Assembly (NCBI GenBank): GCA_947247005.1
Contig: OX365944.1
Location: 4,352,501 to 4,416,500 of the forward strand
Direction of reading: 5' to 3'
DNA length: 64,000 nucleotides
Source: Spisula solida
Lineage: Eukaryota > Mollusca > Bivalvia > Venerida > Mactridae
The notes under the pieces are model-generated. The model searched no databases and was not told the origin of the DNA. It worked only from the letters and a program-made list of their open reading frames with translations. This document shows, piece by piece, positions 39,401 through 51,400 of this stretch (position 1 is the stretch's first letter; each line of letters opens with the position of its first letter). A program made the translations under genes and the position numbers.

Positions 39401-42400
39401 ATGGACAGACGCACGCATAAAGACCATTTCAATAATCCCTATTACTTACACATTTAGTATGAGTTTCATGCAAATCAGCTGAGGCATGAAAAGATATGGA
39501 ACGGATACAAAATGCAAACCTTTGATCGTGAACACATTTGGAATGTGGCAATTCAACCAAGGCATTAAACAGTTATAGAGTGGACACAATTTTATTATGG
39601 ACAGACGCACGCATAAAGACCATTTCAATAATCCCTACCCACTTCGTGGTTGGGATTAAAAAGAAATGTCATTGAATGTGATGAATACCTATCAGACATC
39701 CAACAACAATATGCACAACTTAACGTGGTACTGATTTGTCATGCAATGATCTGATAAAATGAGTCCAATGAATAAAGAAAGAGACCTAAACAAGACTGCG
39801 TTCAATAAACGCTTATGCCCCCATGTGGAACCCTTGTCCATAAAAACGTCATAGTGCAAATCTTCAAAGGGACACAACTGTGTAAATAATCAGCGACCAG
39901 GAACATGCCGACAATATGTGCATCTCCACTTGGTAGTGAAGCTATCCATGAAGTTTTGTTAAAATCTGAGTTAATATATAGACCCCATTTAACACTGGTT
40001 CCTTTACAAACGAGTTTGCTTATACTTTAGTCATATGTTCACTGCATCTGTTTTATCCTATAATCTGTGTCAATATGTTCACCGCATCTGTTTTATCCTA
40101 TAATCTGTGTCAATGTACACACTTTGTTTACAATGTTGTGGGAATAGACTTGGTCATTCTTTCAGGGATCGGCACAGAGGGCGATCTGGGCGAAGAACTC
40201 GCCTTAATTAGCCTCATGTCGCTTAATTAGCGCTTGAGGGCGAAATTCAAGGCGCCTTGAATTTTGAGAACGGCGACACACGATTTTTGGATTACAGACG
40301 GCAGACAACATTTCATGGTCACGTATTGTAATGAACCAGTATATTACCAATTGAAACTAACTAACACCTTCTTAAGTGTCACCATGTTTATTGCTGACCA
40401 CATGGGGTGTTAATCCTGTTAATTAATCAGTGTCCGATGTTATCATTAGGCCTGTCATTCTATTTTCGGTTTGTTTACCGGTGGGTCGTATAATTAACAC
40501 AGGCGTGAAAATCACTTGTAAACAGTACAGAATCGGCGATTCTTCAAATGAGTAATTAATCAATTACCACTAAATTGCAATCGACTTTGATCAATTGTGG
40601 ATCCATGTAAAAGATGCTTTTGATATTATTTGTTCAGTGTTACTATCGGCAATGACAGTAATTTACTGTAGAGAATAGTCAGAATACTCCCATGTGTATG
40701 ATTAAACTTGTGTGTAGGGAAGGTGTGAAAACTAAAGTTGCTAATGACATCAGATTACCTTTACCAGTGTTCTTAGACCTGAACCCTATTGAGTAATTTT
40801 CTTCAGGTTAAAAATGAGTATGTAGAGTATCATTTGTAGGACTAGATTCTTCCATAATGCATATCTCTTAGTTTATTTACTTAAACAACATAATGTAAAA
40901 ATTAAATTTAATTAAACTTTGTAATTAAACTAAATATAATACATTTAAACTAAATTAAGTTTATTTCATGACCACCGCCAATAGATGTCTTCTCACTTCT
41001 CCCTGTATCTGAAAACTTCTCCCTATTTGCTCTGGAGGGAGAAGTCACTTCTCCCTCAAATTTGGATCTGTGCCGATCCCTGTCTTTTAATGTGTTGTTT
41101 TACGGTATTACATTATGTTTGTATGTTTGAAATTTGAAAATATACAATTTTTGCTCAAACACTGGTTCACTTACTCTACACAACTGGATTTCGTACTAAT
41201 CAGTCAAACGAAGTATCTATCAAAATGATCCAAATTATAACTCAGAAACAAAGTTTTGACGCTTGCCAGAAATAAAAATAGAAGCTAGACGATATGAGAA
41301 TCAGGCATATCCTGTTTTGTTCAGACATCCAAGCACAAAAACCATAGAAGTGTTTTTTGTGTGAATTATTTAAATTAGAGGAACGTATGACTTAAAAACT
41401 TCAGCAAAACATGCAATCAACAAAAACAATAACGCATATGCTCTATTTTGAGCATCATACGACGTGAACTCAAGACCATTTTCTTGTATCCCCGTGGTAT
41501 TGGAAATGGCGCACTTAACAGTTTACGTCATTATTTTGTTATAAATATAAAACGTTCATAATTAAAGTGATTGAGCAATGATAGGGCAATTCAATGGGAA
41601 CATGTTGACACTAAATATCAATAGTAAATTCCATCAATGCATGTTGTATGACTATTACAATGAAAGACACGCTCAGCTTATTATGTCAAGACCGCGTGAT
41701 ATGAAATGGCGCACCTATCCTGTAGGTCCCTAGTGGTAAAAAAATAAAAGGATTCATGATGTAGTTGTTTCCAATTTTATTTTATGGCTATATAGTCCAT
41801 TTTTATACAATAGTTAGCTTACTTTGTATACTTCTTCTTAGATAATAAATCAATAAATAGTATCGAGACAGAATTGCACTGGTTACTAATTGCCATTATA
41901 CTTTTTGAGTCACCAAGACAACTTGAAGATGTCCAAACAAGTGTTAAATCATCTATTACTGTCATGTAAGAATCATTCATGGCATTTGCATAGTCTGATC
42001 TGTCACCAACTTGACTTGGGAATGCCGAAAATATCAATGACAGTTAATATTAACAAAATTTTCAAAACATATTATTTCAGATTTTGACTAGTTTTTTCAG
42101 TTTTTCTTAATAAGAAAGTTACATCCTTCTGGACACCATTTCCTGTGTTTGACAGTGTGTAGGACATTTTAATCATGTTACATGGTGTTAACATGGATGC
42201 CAGTGCTCTTTACAAAAAAAATTTGAAGTTAAAATTTCATTTTACAAATTTGTGGGATTACGATATTTGAGGAATAAAGTGACATAAGAAAATAACAACA
42301 AATATGGGTACAGCATACCTTTCGAGTTCTAAAAGCACCCAATATTACTTTGAACATTGTTTATTTGCATTACAGACCAAAACCATACATCCTTTCAAAA

Positions 42401-45400
42401 ATATACTGGAAATGTATGTCATTTTTGGTCTTAAACTCAAGAAAAGACCACTAATCTCAGGTGCGCCATTTCTGATACCGCGCCACAACCCATACCACCA
42501 CGATATGACATTTTTTTTTCATATTGTGCCTCGACTGGTACTCTTATGAACTTTATATGGAATCCAATATGTAGTGTTGTGCTTCAGTCACGCGTGTAAA
42601 TTCTCATTTGTAGTTGAAAGCCAGTAAACAAGAATTATAACTATTTTCCCCCCTTTAACATTTTATGTTTTTCTAAAATTTTCGTTATTTGCAAAAATCT
42701 GAAGATTGTGTTTGTGGAAATCAAATTATTTCTATTAAAACCATCAAATTGAATCAAAAATAGAACTCAGCAACGTAGTTTTGGAGCTTGCCAAAAATAC
42801 GAGAAAGCACAACAGTACGAGAATAAGAAATATCATTACCAACAATTTGAAGCGCGCAGAGTTTTTATCTGTTCGTGGATCGACTGCATGAGAAAACATT
42901 ATTTATCTGTTGAACAGTATATAGTCTCTACGCTACCTACATACAGTAAGGAAGAAATAGCATAATCAATTTGAAAATATGATAATAAATCTGAAGTGAT
43001 TTATCATCAGCTAAAGCGACGCCATGTTTGATGTAAACATCAAATTATTTCTGTTACAAACGCGTTGATTGGTGGAATCAGAAATTACGGACCAATGAAT
43101 ACGCGTAATGCATTTACCGAATACACAAACATAAAAAAGTTTGTCCGAATAATAATAAAAATATCAAACCTGCCGAAAAATGTTCGTGAAAATCATAATG
43201 AAATAAAATTATGAAAAGAACTAATTTTATACAAAAATTCTTTAAAACATCGTCAACAGCCTATGAGTCATGACCGATAACCTGATATGCCAGTCCAGTA
43301 GTGCGCATGTCCAAAGTCATGTGATCGATAAAAAATCACAACACGAAATCGAAACTGAAACCCAATCAAGTAAATGAATTAAATGTGATAAAGTTTGAAG
43401 ACAAATTAAGTATTTTAATATTGTTGTGCACATAATTTATACCGCCGACACGATAAGGTTTTAAGACAACAATGGCCTCAAGAGGATATCGATCCTATGT
43501 TGACAAGATTCGCCTTCATTAGGCCTGCAACTTAGACAGATAAGCTGTAAAGCGCAGCGAAACATCAATTGCTTGAATATTTGTAGGAATAAAGTATGAC
43601 GATATCAAATAACTAATATACCCACCCTTTGATTGATCAAACTGCCGAGAAAACGAAACCACAAACTCACCAAAAACTTACGAAACGCACCAACTCAGCA
43701 TCGCTAACTTGCACGAAACCATCAAAATACCTCGTCGCACTTGTCTTCGACTGTTTCACGGGACTTGAAGAGTGGATGTATCCTTCAAGGGCAGATTCAG
43801 ACAGATCGCGATCGCCATCAAACTTACGTTTTGCCATGATTGTAGAAGATAATGTTTTCGGTTTTCGAACTAGCAGCCTCGTTGTGACATCTAGCGGGAA
43901 ATATTTAATGAGCTGGGTTTTATTTTGAGGAAGAAAACCGAGGAGTACGAAACTAGCAGCCTCGTTTTGACGAGAACATGTTATTGTTTACAAAATGCTA
44001 GCCTCGATTTGATAACAGCGGGAAAATTATACTGGTTCCACGTTATCTTTGGTACCCTGCTCCAATAGATAAAAATAGAATCGGCATACCCTTCCGGTTA
44101 AAACGAAAGTAGCCGACTTTACCTAAAATTAAAAAAAATATTTTGGAAACAATATTTTCCTTAATTTAACGTTACAAATACATTTTTTACCCCAGATGAC
44201 ACAAAATCGAACTTGACCTAGATTTTGTTGACATGATCATAGTGACAAAGTTTCAATAAAATTAAGTAGAAATCGTAACTACACAAGTTTGTTCTATAAT
44301 TTGACCTATAATTTCAACTAAATATTTTTGGAAACATATTTTCTTCATATAACTGTAGAAATACATGCTATAAAAACTAAACAATACCTAAACACTAAAA
44401 AAAAATAAAAATAAAAAAATAAAAATTTTGGTTCCAGTGGGGTTTGAACCCACGACCCTCAGGAAAATGTCAATTGACATAGTGAGTTTTAGAATTGACA
44501 GTGTCACCTTGTTTTTTTATCCTAGATGACCGAAAATCACACTATACATAGATTTTGTTGACATGATCATTGTGACCAAATTTCTTAAAGATTAATAAAA
44601 TATTATGACCTCCAGTGACTATACAAGGTTTTTCTATTACTTGACCTAGTAGCCTAGTTTTTGACCTCAGATGACCCAATATCGAACTTGACCTAGATTT
44701 TGTTAAGATGATCATTGTGACCAAGTTTCATAAGGATTAGGCCAAAATTGTGACCGCTAGAGAGGACACAACCCAATTGTTGACGGACAGACGGACGGAC
44801 AGACGGACGGACGGACGGACGGACGACGGACGAAGAGTGATCACAAAAGCTCACTCTGTCACTTTGTGACAGGTGAGCTAAAAAAAAGGCCAGTTTTCAG
44901 GGATCGGAAGATGGTCAGTATTAGGGTTTTACTGTAATAGCCAAGAAGATCAGCCTAATGTGTATAAGTTACTGTAAACCAACAAACTATTTTGCGCAAT
45001 CTAATTTCGAGGAGTTAAATTGTCGCGAAAGTGCTAAAAACATTAATATGGACATTGCGGGAAACTTAAAATCGGGAAAATTTGTAGTCACAAATATGTA
45101 AGTATTTGTGAAAGTAAACTGGTTTTCAGTTTATTATAAGTGACATTAACCTACCTATTGGATGTTCCCCTGGTATCATCGCCCCTATTGGATGTTCCCC
45201 CGGTATCACCGCCATCCTTTGCCTCATCTGCCCACAGGAAAAAATTGCAACCTGAACTTCCACATTTATAGAACTGGCGACCTGTAAATATGCACAGTCA
45301 GTTAAAGAACTGGCGACCTCTAGACCCATTTAGAAGGATTCCAAAAGGTGTGAAGAAGCATTTCTAAATGTATGCTACTACAATATGATGAGCAAAGCTT

Positions 45401-48400
45401 TGAACAATCTCTCTTGTAAAGAGCCTAAACGGATAACTATACATAATATACTATAAAATTTCCACAATTAATTGACCTTTGAAGTATGCAATAAGAGATT
45501 TCCCAAAACCACTTGTAATCCAGGAATATTAATGAAATTGCACTAAGTTAAACGCCCCTTGAACAAGAGATGTTTGTAAAACATGTATGCCCCCATGACA
45601 GCCCAATAGTCGGAAATGGTAATGGTGACCTTGACATTTGACCTTAAAATCATTAGCGGTCATTTACTGATGGTGGCCAACCTTCCTGTAAACATTAAAG
45701 ATCCTAGGGCAAAGTATTCTCGAGTTATTGAATGAAAACCATTTCAATAGTCAGAAATTGTAAAGATCAGTGACCTTGACCTTTGACCTACTTGAGTTAT
45801 TGAACGGAAACCATTTGGTCTATCGACAGACAGACTGACCAACCGACAGCCATGTGCAAAGCAATATACCCCCTTATCAAAGATGGGGGGCATAAATACA
45901 AGATTTGATGAGATTTAAAGCCAACGAAATTATAAGATTTGATTAAATTCAAAGCCCAAATATTAGATTTTACGAAATTTGAGTTCCACAAAATTATAAG
46001 ATTTGACAAAATTTAAAGCCTGAACAGTATAACCTTTCCTGAGCGGCCCTCTTTAGAGCAACAACCTCTCTATAACAACAACTTAAAAACTCCCCTAAGC
46101 CTATATTTACTATAAATTTAACCTCTGTAGAGCAACAACCTCCACACTACACCCAATATTTTGAGCTCCCAAAAGGTGCTCTACAGAGGATGCACTGTAC
46201 CTGTATTTGGTCCTTCTTTTCTGACAGTAAGTTGTATTGCATCGTTACCACAGTTACACACTACAGCGTTACCACTCCCTGTGTCCCCAGAACTCATAGA
46301 ATTTGTATCCATGTTCACATTCACCAATGGTGTTCTTGTATTGTTAACATTCTGATTAGCATGGTTATTTGTCCGCTGGTTACTCGGATTTTGATTTGAG
46401 TTCATAGTAAAACTATTATTAGAATTTCTGTTTGTATTATCACCATGGTAACCCATTCCACCAACATTGTTTCTCACATTTCGATTCGGTTGTGCAGAAG
46501 CTTGGGTGGAAAAGCTTCTAGACGCCGCTGATCCAAATGATGAATTCTGGGAAGCTCCGTAACCGGAATCTCTTAGCGACTGATTGGCAGTAGAACCTGA
46601 AGAATGATATACTAAACATATGAACCAGTGAAAACAATTCCTCTATATCTACTAGATAATATAATACTAGAGTGGTACCTCACTTATATTTGAACAGTGA
46701 TGAACATCCGATACTTCATGCCTACATGATGGTGATATATACATGGTCCATCAAATATTTGTTTATACAGTGTTCCCTCTCGTAACGTCACCTCTCTCAA
46801 ACGACTCCCTCCTTTAAAAGACATTCAAAATTCCTCCCGTGCAATTTCAACGTTAATTTCCCTCCGAGAAACAACACCTCCCTTCAACGACAAACGTCAC
46901 TGAAAAGTCGTACCGACACTAAGAATTACCTCTCCGGACCGGCGTAGGTTAAGTCAGTTGTTGATTGTTTTCATAGGTATTGACACTGCCTGCCAAAATG
47001 TGTGAATATGGTATACTAATCATCATTGAGAAGCTTGTAAATCGCTATTTTTCACACTTGCATTGTGACACGATTAACAAATTGTGGTTTGGTCTAATTG
47101 AATAATTACGACGATTAGATTGTTTTCATTCATTGGTGGTCTGTATAATAACTTTGGTCAGGGTAAGGTGAGAAAACTTGTAACTTCTGATTAAAATAAA
47201 GTGACAATTAATGCATCTTTTCTAACAAGAAAAAGGAAAGCGTTTGTTTATTTTAATACAAATGGCGTCGGGCATACGGTATCGTCTAAAGCTCGTCCGA
47301 TCCGGACCGTCGTGTATGTAAATTGGTGTACACGTAAACATTCTGTTATTTTGTATGTAAATGTAGTCAGTACTTATTTTCATGGCAAAATCGGCGAAAT
47401 AATTTACTTTTATAGAATTAATAAGATCATAATCTGGTCAGGAGTTAGCAACCTCAATACACTGTATTCATCTTTACTAATTATGACACGCTGCTTGTGT
47501 ACATAATGTACATATTTTGGAGGTTAAATCATGCTATTTATGCACCAGTCTGTTAGAAGTACAATCCCTCTCCACAACGGCTCCCTCTCTATAACAAACA
47601 CTATTTCTGTCTCCCACAAAAGTCGCTCAAGAGAGGTACCACTGTACTTAGATCGATTATAAATCACACTGGATACCTCATTCCTGAGGGTAGACATAAC
47701 TACAAGGATATGAGAAACAGGAGCTAACTTTTCCTATCATGCCAAGTGTATAGCAAGGGAAATACCAATACCGCTTCTATTTGTCTTTGGTAAGACATGG
47801 CCACAGATCCAACACGGCAACCTCTCACACTCAAGAAGCATGCTCTACAACAGGACTATCAAGGTGGTATCAAAGTTTATCTCACTGTATCGTCTTATTT
47901 CACTCTATTATCCTAAAGTTCATTAATTTCAACCAAGAGCTGCACTACATTTACCAGGAATGTACAACGTATAGCAACACCGTATGCTGAACATATGAGA
48001 ATCTTGTCAAACACGCTGATGTAATTCAAATACGTAAGGGGTTAGTTTTACACTAGGTAAAAGCATGATGTCATATGCAGTCAAATGCCATATAGGATAA
48101 TTTATGGTGATCACTGTCAGCAGCAAGTCAAGGATTGAGACTATAGCTTGTTTGTTTGTTCATAGTTCAATGATGAGGTATCGCACATAATTTTTGTAAT
48201 ACATTGTATACCGACCTGTCTGTGTTTGTTGACCTTGTGGTCTTGGAGGTCGAATTCCAACTTCATTCACCAACATTTGATCACAGCCAGCTACACATCC
48301 ACAGTACCTGAATGAAACAGATACTGTAAACCAAGAAATAATTTTGCGCGATTAAGTTTCACGGAGTTCTCAAGTGGTAGAATTTCGTAAAGTAAAGTTG

Positions 48401-51400
48401 CCGCGAAAGTGCTAAAACATTAATATGGACATTGCAGGAAACTTACAAACGTGAAAGTTTGTAGTCGCGAATATGCTGACGATCAGCAAAACGTGAAAGT
48501 AAGTATTTGGGAAAATAAATTGGTTAACAGTACAATACTCTCACCAGGCTTATTTATACAGAGTCTGTTTTGAGTACGAGTCGTCTGCAGTGTGCTAGAT
48601 AGCCACGTCATACCATCAGGCAAATTTAATTGGTACCAGTTTATTCCATTGGATCATGAATCAAACCACAACCTGCCATACTTTATGCAGACACTTTACC
48701 ACAAGGCTATGATGTTATCATTATAGCATTCAACGACCAGTGTAACACTCAAGTACAGCTCTAAGATAAAGCCATTATCATCTGCCAGCCGAGAAGACTG
48801 CTTCCTTTATTGCTATGACCGGTGTGGTAGTGTGACCAGGGTGGTAGTGTGACCAGTGTGATAGTGTGACTGGGCTGGTAGTGTGACCAGGGTGGTAGTG
48901 TGACCCGTGTGGAAGTGTGACCGGGATGGTAGTGTGACCGGTGTGGTAGTGTGACCGGTGTGGTAGTGTGACCGGTGTGGTAGTGTGACCGGTGTGGAAG
49001 TGTGACCGGATGGTAGTGTGACCGGTGTGGTAGTGTGACCGGTGTGGTAGTGTGACCGGTGTGGAAGTGTGCCTGGGCTGGTAGTGTGACCAGGGTGGTA
49101 GTGTGACCGGTGTGGAAGTGTGACCGGGATGGTAGTGTGACCGGGGTGGTAGTGTGACCGGGGTGGTAGTGTGACCGGGCTGGTAGTGTGACTGGGCTGG
49201 TAGTGTGACCGGGCTGGTAGTGTGACTGGGCTGGTAGTGTGACTGGGCTGGTAGTGTGACCGATGTGGTAGTGCGACCGGTGTGGTAGTGCGACCGGGGT
49301 GATAGTGTGACCGGTTTGGTAGTGTGACCGGTGTGGTAGTGTGACCGGTGTGGTAGTGTGACCGGTGTGGTAGTGTGACCGGGCTGGTAGTGTGACCGGT
49401 GTGGTAGTGCGACTGGGCTGGTAGTGTGACCGGGCTAGTAGTGTGACTAGGCTGGTAGTGTGACCGGGCTGGTAGTGTGACTGGGCTGGTAGTGTGACTG
49501 GGCTGGTAGTGTGACCGGTGTGGTAGTGTGACCGGTGTGGTAGTGCGACCGGGGTGATAGTGTGACCGGTTTGGTAGTGCGACTGGGCTGGTAGTGTGAC
49601 TGGGCTGGTAGTGTGACCGGTGTGGTAGTGTGACCGGTGTGGTAGTGCGACCAGGGTGGTAGTGTGACCGGTGTGGTAGTGTGACCGGTGTGGTAGTGTG
49701 ACCGGTGTGGTAGTGTGACCGGGCTGGTAGTGTGACCGGTGTGGTAGTGTGACCGGTGTGGTAGTGTGACCGGTGTGGTAGTGTGACTGGTGTGGTAGTG
49801 TGACCGGGGTGATAGTGTTACCGGTGTGGTAGTGTGACCGGTGTGGTAGTGCGACCGGTGTGGTAGTGCGACCGGGGTGATAGTGTTACCGGTGTGGTAG
49901 TGTGGCCGGGCTGGTAGTGTGACCGGTGTGGTAGTGTGGCCGGGCTGGTAGTGTGACCGGTGTGGTAGTGTGGCCGGGCTGGTAGTGTGACCGGTGTGGT
50001 AGTGCGACCGGGGTGATAGTGTTACCGGTGTGGTAGTGTGACCGGTGTGGTAGTGTGACCGGTGTGGTAGTGTGACTGGGCTGGTAGTGTGACCGGTGTG
50101 GTAGTGTGACTGGTGTGGTAGTGTGACCGGTGTGGTAGTGTGACCGGTGTGGTAGTGTGACTGGTGTGGTAGTGTGACCGGGGTGATAGTGTTACCGGTG
50201 TGGTAGTGTGACCGGTGTGGTAGTGCGACCGGTGTGGTAGTGCGACCGGGGTGATAGTGTTACCGGTGTGGTAGTGTGACCGGTGTGGTAGTGTGACTGG
50301 GCTGGTAGTGTGACCGGTGTGGTAGTGTGACCGGTGTGGTAGTGTGGCCGGGCTGGTAGTGTGACCGGTGTGGTAGTGTGGCCGGGCTGGTAGTGTGACC
50401 GGTGTGGTAGTGTGGCCGGGCTGGTAGTGTGACCGGTGTGGTAGTGCGACCGGGGTGATAGTGTTACCGGTGTGTTAGTGTGACCGGTGTGGTAGTGTGA
50501 CCGGTGTGGTAGTGTGACCGGTGTGGTAGTGTGACCGGTGTGGTAGTGTGACCGGGCTGGTAGTGTGACCAGGGTGGTAGTGTGACCGGTGTGGTAGTGT
50601 GACCGGTGTGGTAGTGTGACCGGTGTGGTAGTGTGACCGGTGTGGTAGTGTGACCGGTGTGGTAGTGTGACTGGTGTGGTAGTGTGACCGGGCTGGTAGT
50701 GTGACCAGGGTGGTAGTGTGACCGGTGTGGTAGTGTGACCGGTGTGGTAGTGTGACCGGTGTGGTAGTGTGACTGGTGTGGTAGTGTGACCGGGCTGGTA
50801 GTGTGACCAGGGTGGTAGTGTGACCTGTGTGGTAGTGTGACTGGTGTGGTAGTGTGACTGGGCTGGTAGTGTGACCGGGGTGATAGTGTGACCAGTGTGG
50901 TAGTGTGACCGGTGTGGTAGTGTGACCGGTGTGGTAGTGCGACCGGGCTGGTAGTGCGACCGGGCTGGTAGTGTAGACAGTGAACGAAAAGAAGATCAGC
51001 CAGTGAAGAAATACTACATTTGTATAAATATGTCTGCTAAAGCAGGTGACAGTTAAGTACAGATTGTTAAATACAAAATAGCCGATTGGGATTATATATT
51101 GGTAGCTGAAGACAGGTGGCTGATTAATCTAGGGGAACATTATAAATGGGCTGACTGAACATCCGAAAATATTCCTAAAAGCCATGAATAAATAATAATA
51201 ATAAATACTAAATAATTGTCCGATACTCACTCATTAGGAACAGTGGGTGGTACAGAGTTACGTTTGAATTTGAAATCCACAAAATGAACATCAGGACCAC
51301 ACTGAAAACATACACATAAATAGACATGCATGAGAATCAATCAATCGATCGATCGAAAATCGTTCAACGAAAATAATCACAATATTTATCGCTTTAATCC

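Larger units (their letters stand above)
38481..43670 (-). other. OB-fold gene intron 1
   Basis: 5.2-kb intron, no coding sequence recognised. Holds the 100-bp foldback derivative, a tandem duplication at 39245-39640, repeated ACAAAATGCAAGATTCAAAC text, and the hAT-like element. Confidence 0.7.

Noticed and set aside
45126..45329. 67-codon minus open frame starting MGLEVASS
   Set aside because: Wrong frame over the TOP3A exon; the neighbouring frame gives the GRF finger GRQFYKC...CNFFLWAD.
46161..46399. Plus-strand open frames opposite TOP3A exon 46201-46596
   Set aside because: Shadows of the GRF-finger exon on the other strand.
47201..47506. Possible transposase fragment in the 877-bp TIR element
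   Set aside because: No DDE/D motif or helix-turn-helix seen; 101 codons of no recognisable composition.
48816..50976. CRISPR-like array
   Set aside because: Contiguous 17-bp units without unique spacers in a eukaryotic intron: a minisatellite.
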